From Helicobacter sp. 11S02629-2 (GTDB taxonomy: Bacteria; Campylobacterota; Campylobacteria; Campylobacterales; Helicobacteraceae): 64,000 nucleotides of DNA. The notes below the pieces were generated by a model, which was not told the DNA's origin, searched no databases, and saw nothing but the letters and a program-made list of their open reading frames with translations. Below are positions 53,378 to 62,661 of the stretch, piece after piece (position 1 is the first letter of the stretch; each line of letters begins with the position of its first letter). The position numbers and the translations under genes were made by a program. The DNA lies in the NCBI RefSeq assembly GCF_002272875.1, contig NZ_MLAN01000006.1, positions 1 to 64,000 of the forward strand, written 5' to 3'.

Positions 53378-54991
53378 TTAGTTTTTAGTTTGTGAAAGTT
53401 CTATAAAGTGCTTTAAAGTTTGGAGGGCTTTTTTAGTCTTAATATACTCTAGTGCTAAGATATAGCCTTCTTTTATACTTTGTGCTTTATCACAAATATA
53501 CAAACTTGCTCCAACATTAAGTGCTACTAGCTTAGTTCTTTCTTTAGTCTTAGAATCGTCTTTAGATTCCAAGATATCTTTTATAATTTGTGCGTTTTCT
53601 TTGCTATCTCCACCTTTTAGGCTTTCATAGCTTATATAGTCTATGCCTAACTCAGTTTTTGGATTAAAGATATAAGTGCTTACTTTATCATCTTTTAGCT
53701 CGCTAACTTTAGTATCTTCACTTATACTAAACTCATCATAACCACTTTCACCACTTACAACAAGTGCTCTTTTTACACCAAGTGCTTTTAAGGTGTTAGC
53801 CAAAGTTTCAGTTAAGGTACTATCAGAAGTCCCAAGTAGTATGTGAGTTGGACTGGCAGGATTACAAAGTGGACCTAGGAGGTTAAAGATAGTTCTAAAG
53901 CCAAGTGTATTTCTTACAGTCTTTACGTGGCGGAGTGCTTTGTGAAAGTTAGGTGCAAATAAAAATGTGAGATTTAACTTTGAAAAACACTCTTTACTAA
54001 CCTCTAAACTCATATCAATATCAATGCCTAGCCTACTTAGCACATCTGCACTTCCACTTTTGCTAGTTACTGCGACATTACCATGTTTTATAACCGGCAC
54101 ACCCATACTTGCTAAAACTAAGCTAGATGCACTTGATACATTAAAAGTCTTATAGGTACTTCCGCCCGTTCCTACTATGTCAAAGACCATATCACTTTTT
54201 TTAGGCACTTCAAACTTTAAAGCCTTTTCTTTTAAAGCTAAAGCAAAGCCAGTAAGCTCGGTGCTAGTAGGCTTTTTTATAGCATAGCTTGTAGCTATAC
54301 TAGAGACTTCTATGTCATCTAAGCTACCATTAGTTATCTCTTCCATAAGAGTAAAGCTAGTCTTAGAATCTAAGTCTTGTAATCTAACTAGTTTCCCTAG
54401 CAAAACCTTGATATCTAGGTGCTTAGACTTATGATTAAAGAAGTTTAAAAGCATCTTTTCACCAAGTGCTGTGCCAATAGATTCTGGATGGAACTGCAGT
54501 CCTAAAAGTGGATAGTCTTTATGAGAGATGGCCATAACTTCGCCATCTTCACTCCTTGCAGTTATGGTAAAACACTCTGGCACATCTTTTTCTTTAGCCA
54601 CTAGTGAGTGATATCTTGCAACCTCTACTCCTTGAGACAAAGAGGCAAAAAGACCCTTTCCATCATGACTTAGCTTACTTAGCTTGCCATGCAAGATAAA
54701 GTCTGCATTAACTATAGGAGCACCAAAGGCATGTAAAAGACACTCATGTCCAAGGCAGATTCCAAGTATTGGATACTTGCCTTTTAGGCTATGTATAACT
54801 TCAGTGCAAAAAGGCACTTCACTGGGTGAGTTAGGACCCGGCCCTAAGACTATATGGCTAGGATTAAGCTTAAGTATGTCTTCTATACTAAGCTTATCAC
54901 TTCTTCTTACTACTACTTCAAAGCCAAGTCTTTTTATAGCCTGATAGATGTTAAAAGTAAAAGAGTCATAGTTATCAACTAGTAAAACCAT
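53378..54991 (-). CDS. trpGD: bifunctional anthranilate synthase component II / phosphoribosyltransferase
   Basis: 537 residues. The N-terminal class I glutamine amidotransferase has C79 (LGICLGHECLL), H168 and E170 (LQFHPES). The C-terminal half from about 195 is TrpD, with the PRPP-binding loop VGTGGSTYKTFN (about 268-279) and RTIFNLLGPLCNP. The protein therefore supplies ammonia to TrpE and then transfers phosphoribosyl to anthranilate. The fused form is like that of E. coli. Its start shares one base with the stop of the csd6-like gene (TAATG). Confidence 0.95.
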   Translation of the reverse strand: MVLLVDNYDSFTFNIYQAIKRLGFEVVVRRSDKLSIEDILKLNPSHIVLGPGPNSPSEVPFCTEVIHSLKGKYPILGICLGHECLLHAFGAPIVNADFILHGKLSKLSHDGKGLFASLSQGVEVARYHSLVAKEKDVPECFTITARSEDGEVMAISHKDYPLLGLQFHPESIGTALGEKMLLNFFNHKSKHLDIKVLLGKLVRLQDLDSKTSFTLMEEITNGSLDDIEVSSIATSYAIKKPTSTELTGFALALKEKALKFEVPKKSDMVFDIVGTGGSTYKTFNVSSASSLVLASMGVPVIKHGNVAVTSKSGSADVLSRLGIDIDMSLEVSKECFSKLNLTFLFAPNFHKALRHVKTVRNTLGFRTIFNLLGPLCNPASPTHILLGTSDSTLTETLANTLKALGVKRALVVSGESGYDEFSISEDTKVSELKDDKVSTYIFNPKTELGIDYISYESLKGGDSKENAQIIKDILESKDDSKTKERTKLVALNVGASLYICDKAQSIKEGYILALEYIKTKKALQTLKHFIELSQTKN

Positions 54992-56571
54992 TACTTCTCG
55001 CTTAATATGCCAAACTTAGAATCTTTTAACTCCACATAAAGCTCTTTTCTGCCATTACTCGTAAAGCTTAGCTTACCATCATGATAGGCTTTATAGTTTT
55101 GATTGAAAGTTATAAGGAAGATATTTTTACCTAAGTCATTTGGATAAGGGGAGATATCTATAGCACTTATGCGAATGTGCTTAACTTGCTTTTTGTTAAA
55201 AATCCTCTTTTTATACTCAGCAAAGGCGTGATACTTCATCTTATCAAACCTTACAAAGTCTTTAGAGTAAAAAGCTATATAGTCTTTATAGTCGCCTTTT
55301 TCCCAGACATCTTTCCACTTGTAAAGATCTGCAAGCAAGGTAGCTATATCTTCTTTTGAGGCTGGCTTAAATACATCTTCATAAGTTATAAGCTTAGAGT
55401 GTTTTAGGTCTATTGACTTATCCATCTTGCTTAGCATCTTATTATCTATAGCTATGCAGCCTCTTGTCTTTTCGTTTTTCCTATGACCATCTAGTGGAAG
55501 TCCATGTATCCAGATTCCATATCCTGTCTTATTAAGTGCTTTATCATAGGAGTTTGGATAGCTAGTAGTAAGGGCTAGTGGGCCATAGTACTGATTAAGC
55601 CCAGTTAGCTTTTCTAAGATGTCATAAACGCCTATAGGAGTTGCTAGGTCTCCTTCTTTTATCTTATTACCCTTGCCTTTTCCAACTAGTGCACTTATAG
55701 AATCTAGCTGAGAAAGTCCCTTGTCTCTAACTGCATATAAAGTAAGATTAGGTAAAGACTTATTAGCCACAAAAAGGTATTTCACACTTTCATAGTAGCC
55801 AAAGTTTACATCATAGCCTTGCAAGTAGTTAAGCCAAAACTCTTTGCTAGTTAGATAGCCATCTAGTATGCTTTGAACCTTATCTATACCTTGCTCTTTA
55901 TAGGTTGTAAGTAGATTAGTCATAGCCTTTGCCATAGCTTCATCGCCACTATTTTCTGTGCTTTTAGGAATCTTAACTACTACTTCTTTAGGTGCTTTGT
56001 CCATATCATCTACACTAGACATGTTTGTATCTGACATGTTGGTAGAAGAGGCATTAGTGCTAGTTGTATCTTTTGTATTTAGGCTTGTTTTTAAGTCTGT
56101 GCTAGAAGGCATGTTAGGCTGTGGAAGGCTTGCAGTAGAACTAGGCTTTATGGCTAGGCTTTTAGTCTCTTTATCTGACATCACTGTAGCTTTGGCTATG
56201 CCATCTTGTGCTTTTTTATCTTGTGTGCTACTAGCGTTGGTGTCAACTTTGACACTAGTTTTATTATCTAAGTTTATATCTGCTTGGTTTGCATCTATTT
56301 GTTTAGTAGCTAAAGTATCTGTGCTAGCAGTAGCTTTTTTTGTATCTTCTTTAATAGAAACTGGTGTTGTCGCAGTTATAGTTGGTGTAGTCTCATCTAT
56401 CTTAGTAAGATTTGAAGCATCTTTACTTGTAGTCTTAGTGCTTATGTCACTTGCATTTTTAGTGGTGCTGCTGGCTGCTAAATCTTGTGCACTAAGTGCA
56501 CTACCTACAGACAAACCAAGTAACGAACTAAGACTTAGGGCTATACAACCAACTTTTAACAACTTTAACAC
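54991..56571 (-). CDS. csd6: Csd6-like L,D-carboxypeptidase/transpeptidase with disordered extension
   Basis: 526 residues. The signal peptide (cleavage near SALSA, residues 25-29) is followed by about 170 residues rich in Ser, Thr, Ala and Asp, with many TNASST-like pieces and no hydrophobic core. A YkuD domain follows, with IWIHGLPLDGHR and the catalytic cysteine of KTRGCIAIDN (about residue 370). A C-terminal NTF2-like domain matches Csd6 of Helicobacter pylori (Pgp2 of Campylobacter), which trims peptidoglycan stems to set cell shape. The neighbour era fits the Helicobacter pylori order. The disordered part is much longer than in Csd6 as I recall it. Confidence 0.88.
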   Translation of the reverse strand: MLKLLKVGCIALSLSSLLGLSVGSALSAQDLAASSTTKNASDISTKTTSKDASNLTKIDETTPTITATTPVSIKEDTKKATASTDTLATKQIDANQADINLDNKTSVKVDTNASSTQDKKAQDGIAKATVMSDKETKSLAIKPSSTASLPQPNMPSSTDLKTSLNTKDTTSTNASSTNMSDTNMSSVDDMDKAPKEVVVKIPKSTENSGDEAMAKAMTNLLTTYKEQGIDKVQSILDGYLTSKEFWLNYLQGYDVNFGYYESVKYLFVANKSLPNLTLYAVRDKGLSQLDSISALVGKGKGNKIKEGDLATPIGVYDILEKLTGLNQYYGPLALTTSYPNSYDKALNKTGYGIWIHGLPLDGHRKNEKTRGCIAIDNKMLSKMDKSIDLKHSKLITYEDVFKPASKEDIATLLADLYKWKDVWEKGDYKDYIAFYSKDFVRFDKMKYHAFAEYKKRIFNKKQVKHIRISAIDISPYPNDLGKNIFLITFNQNYKAYHDGKLSFTSNGRKELYVELKDSKFGILSEK

Positions 56572-56601
56572 TATTATCTCCTTGTAATAAAACTATATAA
56601 A

Positions 56602-57534
56602 CTATAAATCAAAGCTATAACCAAAGGTTTTAAGATTCTTCTCGTTTTTATCCCAACCCTTTTGGACTATGACATCTAGCTTTAAGTAAACTTTCTTGCC
56701 CGCTATTAACTCACACTTTTTCCTAGCAGCCATAGATATATCTTTGATAGCACTAGCACCCTTGCCAACAACCATCTGCTTTTGAGTTTCTTTATTAACT
56801 ACTATTTGAGCAAGTATGGAATCAAGGTCGCCTTTTTCTGTGACTTTTAACACTTTCACATCGCTTTCATAAGGTATCTCATCACTCATCCTATCAAACA
56901 CGCACTCCCTAATAGCCTCTTTATATAAGTCCTTCATAGTGGCATCACTTAGGTCTTCAGGATCGTAAAGAAAGGGTCCTTCTGGAAGGTTAGTGCTTAA
57001 TATATCAAGTAAAGATTCTATGTTCTTGCTAGCTTTTTGTGGCTTGCTTGCAGAAAGGGGAATTATAGCTAGAGTGTTTGAACTAAGATTGCTATATCTT
57101 TGTAGATCGTTTAATAAGTCTTTTTGGTCTAAAAAATCCATCTTATTTAAAACTAAGATATGGGGCTTATCACTTAGCTTTAAAAAATCTTTATAGTGCT
57201 TTAACTCATCATCTTTTTTACTAGCCACACTTATAAAGATGCATATATCACTGCTTGATATAGCCTTTAAAGCCTCTTGCATCATGTATTCATTTAAAAG
57301 TCTTTCTTTGTGATGAAGGCCGGGGGTATCTACAAAGATGATTTGAGAATCTATTTTTACATCATCTTTAATAAACTCATGTTGTAAAAACATATTCAAG
57401 CGCTTCCTTGTAGCATTTGCCTTTTTTGAAACTAAGGCTAAAGGAGTGTTAGCAAGTGCGTTTAAAAGTGTGGACTTACCGGCATTTGGTCTGCCTATAA
57501 GTCCGACATAGCCACATGTGGTGATAGTTTTCAT
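56602..57534 (-). CDS. era: GTPase Era
   Basis: 310 residues. Era binds the 3' end of 16S rRNA and checks 30S maturation. G1 is GRPNAGKS (14-21), G3 is DTPGL, G4 is NKMD and G5 contains SAS. A C-terminal KH domain (KQMVVGKGASAIKDIS) is intact. It lies 30 bases upstream of the csd6-like gene and 30 downstream of ccoG. Confidence 0.97.
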   Translation of the reverse strand: MKTITTCGYVGLIGRPNAGKSTLLNALANTPLALVSKKANATRKRLNMFLQHEFIKDDVKIDSQIIFVDTPGLHHKERLLNEYMMQEALKAISSSDICIFISVASKKDDELKHYKDFLKLSDKPHILVLNKMDFLDQKDLLNDLQRYSNLSSNTLAIIPLSASKPQKASKNIESLLDILSTNLPEGPFLYDPEDLSDATMKDLYKEAIRECVFDRMSDEIPYESDVKVLKVTEKGDLDSILAQIVVNKETQKQMVVGKGASAIKDISMAARKKCELIAGKKVYLKLDVIVQKGWDKNEKNLKTFGYSFDL

Positions 57535-57564
57535 AAGTGTGCTGGCCTATTTACTAAAGTCAAA

Positions 57565-59034
57565 TTAGTAGTCTTCCTTTCTTAATTTTTTGATGGCTTT
57601 ATTAAGTGCATTAGTTGTTGGGTACATAAATATACTATCTTTAGTGATAGAAATCTTAGGATCATCAACCGCAAAGCTTTCTATCTTTATAGGAAGCTTA
57701 GTATCAGCATCATCTTCTTGTGAAAGATTAGCATTAGTTCTTAAAACTAAGACTATGATTCTAGAATCTTGGGCTGGGACTGCAAAACTATCATCTTTTG
57801 GGCTAATGACATATACATCTTTTGCTAAGTCTCCAACTACCCTAATCTTAAAATTATGCGGTTTAGAATCTGTGTTTTCTATAAGCACCTTATAAGCATT
57901 ATCAACTGCACCAGTTCTTCTTATCTCATAGGTTTCTTGGGTCCTATTTATATTTAGCAAGGTATCTTTTTTGTTAAAAGCTAAGATAATAGCAACTATT
58001 ATAATTAAGACTATAACTACTATGTAGCCTATGGTTTTTGGGCGGAAGAATCTAATCTTATTACTTTTTGCTACAGCATTAGGAGAACTCCAAGTTATAA
58101 GGCTTTTTTTACCCATACGCCCCATGACATTAGTACAAGCATCAACGCACTCTAGACAGTTTACACACTCTAACTGCATGCCTTTTCTTATATCTATGTG
58201 AGCTGGGCAAATATCTACGCAACGCATACAGTCTATACACTCATGGTCATTTCCACCTTGGAAGTTATTAGGCTTGCCATCTGGCATATAAACTGCCCCA
58301 CCTCTATTTTCATTATAGATAGCCATGATGGTATCATTATCATAAAGTACGCTTTGTACTCTTGCATAAGGACAGATATAAACGCAGAAGTTCTCAGCTA
58401 TAAAGCAAACATCCGCAAATAAAAATAGCCATATAACTATCCAAAATCCTAAAAAGACAAAGTGATCTTGTATCGTTAAAAGGAAGTGCCAAAAATCAAC
58501 TGGGGCTACAAAGTAAAACAAAAAGTCAGCACTAGCAACGCCTGCTATAATGAAAAATATAACTAGTCCTAAAAAATATCTAAACTTCTTACTAGCTGTG
58601 TCTAAGACTAAAGGCTGTTGCTTATTTGATATCTTTTTTCTAAGCCTTAGAATCTTTGTTTGGATTAAGTCTCTATAGATAACGCGGAATATGGTCTGTG
58701 GGCAACCCCAGCCACACCAGACCCGCCCCCCCATCGTAGTAATAAAAAAGATGCCAACAAAAAGCAGTATGGTTAAAAAGGGCAGCACATAAAGCTCTTG
58801 GAAGTTAAAGTTTACAAAAAATAAATGCAACTCTCCCCTAGTAAAAGAAAGCAAAAATACATGGATTCCATCTATAGTTATAAACGGAACTACTAGCAAG
58901 ACAATAGTCAAGATCACATACCAAACATAACGCTTCTTGCGAAAAAGCTGTAAGCCTTTGGGGATGAATTTTTCTTTTTTATCTTTTAGAGCTGAGTTTG
59001 GGTTGTGTGTACTTATAGTCTGAGTAGATTCCAT
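57565..59034 (-). CDS. ccoG: cytochrome oxidase accessory protein CcoG
   Basis: 489 residues with 5-6 membrane helices. CcoG reduces copper for cbb3-type oxidase assembly. Two four-cysteine ferredoxin clusters are visible (CIDCMRCVDICPAHID and CVNCLECVDACTNVM), preceded by the CGWGCPQTIFR motif in the second helix loop and ICPYARVQ. A periplasmic Ig-like C-terminal domain follows (about 375-470). GGGAGAG precedes the ATG. Confidence 0.93.
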   Translation of the reverse strand: MESTQTISTHNPNSALKDKKEKFIPKGLQLFRKKRYVWYVILTIVLLVVPFITIDGIHVFLLSFTRGELHLFFVNFNFQELYVLPFLTILLFVGIFFITTMGGRVWCGWGCPQTIFRVIYRDLIQTKILRLRKKISNKQQPLVLDTASKKFRYFLGLVIFFIIAGVASADFLFYFVAPVDFWHFLLTIQDHFVFLGFWIVIWLFLFADVCFIAENFCVYICPYARVQSVLYDNDTIMAIYNENRGGAVYMPDGKPNNFQGGNDHECIDCMRCVDICPAHIDIRKGMQLECVNCLECVDACTNVMGRMGKKSLITWSSPNAVAKSNKIRFFRPKTIGYIVVIVLIIIVAIILAFNKKDTLLNINRTQETYEIRRTGAVDNAYKVLIENTDSKPHNFKIRVVGDLAKDVYVISPKDDSFAVPAQDSRIIVLVLRTNANLSQEDDADTKLPIKIESFAVDDPKISITKDSIFMYPTTNALNKAIKKLRKEDY

Positions 59035-59086
59035 TAGCTCTCCCTTATCTTCTTGAATGCACTAATCTTAAAGTGACCTAAGCTTA

Positions 59087-59092
59087 ATTATA
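59087..59092 (-). promoter_or_regulatory. -10 box of ccoG
   Basis: TATAAT on the minus strand, about 53 bases before the ccoG ATG, without a well-placed -35. Confidence 0.4.
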
Positions 59093-59380
59093 TTTCATCA
59101 AGACAATGCAAAACTAAACTTGGGTTAAGTTTTCTTAATAAAACACATATCTAGGAAATCTCTACACTAACCTAATATATAAAAGGTCTAAAGCCTTAAT
59201 CTTTTTCTAGGCTATTTTGGATAGTAAAAGTTTTAACTAGTTAAAAAGTCATCTATAAATGCACTCTGAAGATAAATATTAGCATAATTACTTGTATCTA
59301 AAACCATTAGTTTTTAATATTTTAAGCAATCTTTTATATAAAAAACTATGTATTCAAGCTGGATATTTTTAGGATTTTAT

Positions 59381-59449
59381 ATGTGTAAAAATGTACAAAA
59401 AAGAGATTTTGTAAGATGGGCTAGCTTATATAAAAATGAAAGTGGATAA
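59381..59449 (+). CDS. possible 22-residue peptide ending in a terminator
   Basis: ATG with AGGA 6 bases upstream opens 22 basic and aromatic residues (MCKNVQKRDFVRWASLY, then KNESG). Its stop overlaps the first bases of a perfect terminator. An in-frame ATG at 59348 would extend it to 33 residues with a hydrophobic start but has no ribosome-binding site. No family recognised. It could also be a small RNA that happens to contain the frame. Confidence 0.3.
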   Translation: MCKNVQKRDFVRWASLYKNESG

Positions 59450-59477
59450 AAAGCCTTCTTTTAAAAGAAGGCTTTTT
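59448..59477. terminator. perfect 30-base palindrome, bidirectional terminator
   Basis: Two perfect 15-base arms (AAAAAGCCTTCTTTT and its complement, no spacer) give A-run, GC stem and U-run in both directions. On the minus strand it ends the alpha operon after rplQ; on the plus strand it would end whatever transcript covers 59381-59449. Confidence 0.85.
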
Positions 59478-59492
59478 ACACGGAATCAAAAC

Positions 59493-59843
59493 TTAGATTA
59501 ACTCTATTATAGCTAGAGTACTAGCGTCACCTTTTCTGATGCGGCTTCTTTGGATTCTTGTATAGCCACCATTTCTATCTTTATAGTTTGGTGCTACTTC
59601 AGTTATAAGCTTTTTAGTAGCTTCTTTGTTTTGAAGCTCGCTAAATACAGCTCTGTGAGTATTAAAGTCTGCATTCTTTGCTGGAGTTATAAGCTTTTCT
59701 ATATAGCTTTGAAGTTCTTTTGCTTTGAAAACTCCAGTTTCAATCTTCCCATGCTTTATAAGGGCTATAGCAAGATTTTTAAGTAGTGCTTTTCTGTGGG
59801 AAGATGTTCTTCCTAGCTTTCTATAACCGTGTCTATGTCTCAT
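59493..59843 (-). CDS. rplQ: 50S ribosomal protein L17
   Basis: 116 residues starting [20 protein letters not shown]. The RKGD and IELI C-terminus is typical of the short bacterial form. Last gene of the alpha operon, followed by the strong terminator at 59448-59477. Confidence 0.97.
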   Translation of the reverse strand: MRHRHGYRKLGRTSSHRKALLKNLAIALIKHGKIETGVFKAKELQSYIEKLITPAKNADFNTHRAVFSELQNKEATKKLITEVAPNYKDRNGGYTRIQRSRIRKGDASTLAIIELI

Positions 59844-59853
59844 TTCTTTTTCC

Positions 59854-60852
59854 TTACTTTTGCTTACTTAATCGTTTATTTAATGTATTAACTAATGTTG
59901 TAGGTAGCTCTGTGCCTACTGCAAAACCTATATCTGCAAGCTTTTGGGCTATCTCATCATAAGACTTTTTGCCTAAGTTTTTAATAGACTTTAGTTCTGC
60001 TTCATCCATCAAGACTAGTTCACCAACATACTTAATACCTTTGTTTTGCAAGCAGTTACTTGGTCTGTGCTCTAAGTTTAGTATCTCTATAGGAGACATT
60101 AAAACATTAAGCTCTGGACTATTTTCTATGCCACTTGAGTTATTAACTGGTTCTGAACTTAGATCTGCGCCAAAAACTTTCATCTGAGAGTGCATAGTAG
60201 ATATGGCTTCTTTAAAAGCATCTACTGGGCTGATTTGACCATTAGTTTCTATGTCAAAAACTATTCTTTCAAAGTTTGGGTCAGATTCTACAAGTACATT
60301 TTCTATCTCATAGGTTGCACGTCTTACAGGTGTAAAGAATGCATCAAGTGGTATATAACCAGTTGGTGTGCTTTCGCGTATGTTTTCACTAGGAACATAA
60401 CCTATGCCTTTTTGAATGATGAAGCTAAACTTAAAAGTAGTGTCTTTGTTTATAGTGGCAAGATGAAGATCTTTATTAATGATTTCAACTTGGTCATTAT
60501 CAAGATGTTTTCCAACTAAAGTTAAAGGACCATCAAACTCATAGTCCACTTCGATTCTGTCTACTTGCTCACCTTTTATCTTAAACTTAAGGTTTTTAAC
60601 ATTTACTATAAAAGGTGCAACATCTTCAACTATACCACGCACAGAATCAAATTCATGTGCAACGCCTTCTATCTTTATAGCAGTAGTTGTATAACCTGCA
60701 CAGCAAGACAAAAGTAGTCTTCTTATAGGATGTGCAAAAGTTATGGCATAACCTTGCTCGAAAGGAAAAACATTAATGCGAACTCTATTATCAGCCACAT
60801 TTTGCACTTGAAGCTCTGTAGGTTGATATGGGCTTGTTTTGATACTATTCAT
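59854..60852 (-). CDS. rpoA: RNA polymerase alpha subunit
   Basis: 332 residues. The N-terminal dimerisation domain has [22 protein letters not shown] near its start (residues about 27-48; given here as landmark [12 protein letters not shown]). A linker near 225-245 leads to the C-terminal domain that contacts promoters and regulators ([20 protein letters not shown], then [12 protein letters not shown]). It lies 11 bases after rpsD. Confidence 0.98.
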   Translation of the reverse strand: MNSIKTSPYQPTELQVQNVADNRVRINVFPFEQGYAITFAHPIRRLLLSCCAGYTTTAIKIEGVAHEFDSVRGIVEDVAPFIVNVKNLKFKIKGEQVDRIEVDYEFDGPLTLVGKHLDNDQVEIINKDLHLATINKDTTFKFSFIIQKGIGYVPSENIRESTPTGYIPLDAFFTPVRRATYEIENVLVESDPNFERIVFDIETNGQISPVDAFKEAISTMHSQMKVFGADLSSEPVNNSSGIENSPELNVLMSPIEILNLEHRPSNCLQNKGIKYVGELVLMDEAELKSIKNLGKKSYDEIAQKLADIGFAVGTELPTTLVNTLNKRLSKQK

Positions 60853-60863
60853 GTTACTTCCTA

Positions 60864-61490
60864 TTATTTAGAATACAACTCAACAATTAGTCTTTCTTCT
60901 ATTGGTATTTCAACTTCAGATCTTTCTGGATATCTAGTTAAGATTCCAAATTTTTTATCCTTGTCTATATCAACCCAAGGGGCGATTCCTACTTGCTCAG
61001 TTAAACCTATAGCTTTTACTATTTGAGGGTTATTTTTACTTTTTTCCCTTACTTCAACTTTTTGACCTTGCTTTACTACATATGAAGGAATGTCAAGTCT
61101 TTTTCCATCTACTAAGATATGACCGTGAGTTACTAACTGTCTTGCAAATCTTCTAGTAGTAGCAAAACCCATTCTATAAACCACGTTATCAAGTCTAGTT
61201 TCTATTAGACGGATTAAGTTTTCTCCAGTATTTCCTTCTTGTCTGTTAGCTTCAAAGAAAGTAGCACGGAACTGTTTTTCACTAATACCATACATAAACT
61301 TTGCTTTTTGCTTTTCTCTAAGTTGTAAGCCATACTCTGATATCTTACCTCTTCTTTGCCCATGTTGTCCTGGGCCATAGCTTCTTTTATCCAAAGAGCT
61401 TTTTCCAGCGATTCGCCTTTCGCCCTTCATATTTAAAGAAACGCCAAATCGTCTTTCGATCTTTTCAACTGGTCCTGTATATCTAGCCAT
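60864..61490 (-). CDS. rpsD: 30S ribosomal protein S4
   Basis: 208 residues. Primary 16S rRNA binder; the S4 RNA-binding domain is visible as [20 protein letters not shown] with [11 protein letters not shown]. The N-terminal part (GRKRY-like, here [15 protein letters not shown]) is the non-cysteine type. In E. coli S4 represses the alpha operon. Confidence 0.97.
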   Translation of the reverse strand: MARYTGPVEKIERRFGVSLNMKGERRIAGKSSLDKRSYGPGQHGQRRGKISEYGLQLREKQKAKFMYGISEKQFRATFFEANRQEGNTGENLIRLIETRLDNVVYRMGFATTRRFARQLVTHGHILVDGKRLDIPSYVVKQGQKVEVREKSKNNPQIVKAIGLTEQVGIAPWVDIDKDKKFGILTRYPERSEVEIPIEERLIVELYSK

Positions 61491-61499
61491 CTACTCTCC

Positions 61500-61895
61500 T
61501 TATACTCTTCTTCTTTTAGGTGGTCTACAACCATTATGCGGTAAAGGTGTGACATCTTTTATCCAAAGTACTTTTATGCCTTCAGTAGCACCTACGCTTT
61601 TTATAGCAGTTTCTCTACCACTTCCTGGACCTTGTACTTTTATACCAACTTCTTTGATGCCGTGTTCTTTTGCCTTACCAAGTGCACTTTCTACTGCTTG
61701 TTGTGCAGCATAAGGAGTGCTTTTTTTAGAACCCTTAAAACCAAGACCTCCAGCAGTTGCCCAGCAGATAACATTTCCGACTTCATCAGTTACTGTTATG
61801 TTTGTATTATTAAAAGAAGCAGCTATGCATACTATGCCTCTAGCTATATTTTTTTTGACCACTCTTTTTTTAAGTGTTGTATTTTTCTTTGCCAT
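61500..61895 (-). CDS. rpsK: 30S ribosomal protein S11
   Basis: 131 residues. The platform protein near the mRNA exit. [20 protein letters not shown] and the C-terminal [13 protein letters not shown], which carries the conserved Asn-Gly site, are intact. Confidence 0.97.
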   Translation of the reverse strand: MAKKNTTLKKRVVKKNIARGIVCIAASFNNTNITVTDEVGNVICWATAGGLGFKGSKKSTPYAAQQAVESALGKAKEHGIKEVGIKVQGPGSGRETAIKSVGATEGIKVLWIKDVTPLPHNGCRPPKRRRV

Positions 61896-61905
61896 TAACT
61901 ACTCC

Positions 61906-62268
61906 TTACTTACTACCAACAGTTTTTTTCTTACCCTTGCGAGTACGTGCATTGTTTTTAGTTGTCTGACCACGTACTGGAAGACCTTTCCTGTGGCGAA
62001 GCCCTCTATAGCTTCCTAAGTCCATTAAGGCTTTTATATCCATCGTTACTTTTTTTCTTAAATCACCCTCGACCATGTAGTCTGATTGAATCTTTTTAGC
62101 AATCCTTGAGACTTCATCTTCGCTGAGATCAAAAACTCGCTTATCAAAAGATATATCCACGCCTTTCAAGATGTCTCTTGAGGTCTTAAGACCTATACCG
62201 TAAATATATGTTAGAGCGTATTCAACTCTTTTCTTTTTTGGCAAATCTACACCAGCAATCCTAGCCAT
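61906..62268 (-). CDS. rpsM: 30S ribosomal protein S13
   Basis: 120 residues starting [19 protein letters not shown]. The helix-two-turns-helix [11 protein letters not shown] and the tail [17 protein letters not shown] that contacts tRNAs are present. It lies 3 bases after rpmJ. Confidence 0.97.
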   Translation of the reverse strand: MARIAGVDLPKKKRVEYALTYIYGIGLKTSRDILKGVDISFDKRVFDLSEDEVSRIAKKIQSDYMVEGDLRKKVTMDIKALMDLGSYRGLRHRKGLPVRGQTTKNNARTRKGKKKTVGSK

Positions 62269-62271
62269 ATT

Positions 62272-62385
62272 TTATCCTTGTCTTTGTTTGTGTTTAGGGT
62301 TAGCACAGATCACTCTGACTACACCCTTACGTTTGATAACTTTGCACTTATCACACATTTTTTTGACCGAAGGTCGAACTTTCAT
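62272..62385 (-). CDS. rpmJ: 50S ribosomal protein L36
   Basis: 37 residues starting [14 protein letters not shown]. The zinc ribbon C11, C14, C27 and H32 is complete (MCDKC, then VICANPKH). AAGGAG lies 5 bases before the ATG. It is the first gene of the alpha block; in related genomes infA stands directly next to it, but here infA is about 61 kb away at 874-1122. Confidence 0.95.
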   Translation of the reverse strand: MKVRPSVKKMCDKCKVIKRKGVVRVICANPKHKQRQG

Positions 62386-62471
62386 AATTTCTCCTTGACT
62401 GCCCTAAGCACTAAATGATGTTTAAATTAAAGGGAGTTTTTAGTGATCAATACATAAGTATTAAGCTTTGC

Positions 62472-62477
62472 ATTCTA
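62472..62477 (-). promoter_or_regulatory. candidate -10 of the alpha operon
   Basis: TAGAAT on the minus strand, about 87 bases before the rpmJ ATG, with A- and T-rich sequence upstream as usual in this group. No -35 consensus. A separate promoter is needed here because infA is not upstream. Confidence 0.35.
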
Positions 62478-62531
62478 TCATTTTAATATAAAAAAAAGCT
62501 TAACTAAACCATGACTTCTATGTGGATGTTT

Positions 62532-62604
62532 GCGTGGCGGCTAGCAGGCTATTTGAACTATTTGGGATAAACTTTTGCATTTTTATATAGCACACTAGCC
62601 ACGC
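62532..62604. repeat. long three-part inverted repeat between glyS and rpmJ
   Basis: GCGTGG, GCTAG and GCTAT (62532-62537, 62540-62544, 62548-62552) are complementary in order to ATAGC, CTAGC and CCACGC (62587-62591, 62595-62599, 62599-62604, the last two sharing one base). The arms would make an interrupted stem around a 34-base loop. The arms are much richer in G and C than the surroundings. It may terminate glyS or be part of a small RNA. Confidence 0.5.
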
Positions 62605-62661
62605 ACGTGATGAGATATAGCAACATACATCAAGCACTACTTATAAGTGCTTTATACCTTA

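Larger units (their letters stand above)
59035..59492. other. 458-base gap between ccoG and rplQ
   Basis: A strong terminator and a small open frame lie at the rplQ side (listed separately). ATTATA at 59087-59092 gives a TATAAT on the minus strand, the likely ccoG promoter. The middle part (59100-59340) is AT-rich without recognisable signals. Confidence 0.5.

Noticed and set aside
55958-56587. Long plus-strand open frame (209 codons) opposite the csd6-like gene
   Set aside because: It mirrors the Ser/Thr/Ala/Asp low-complexity coding strand. The valine- and leucine-rich product is a composition artefact and has no ribosome-binding site.
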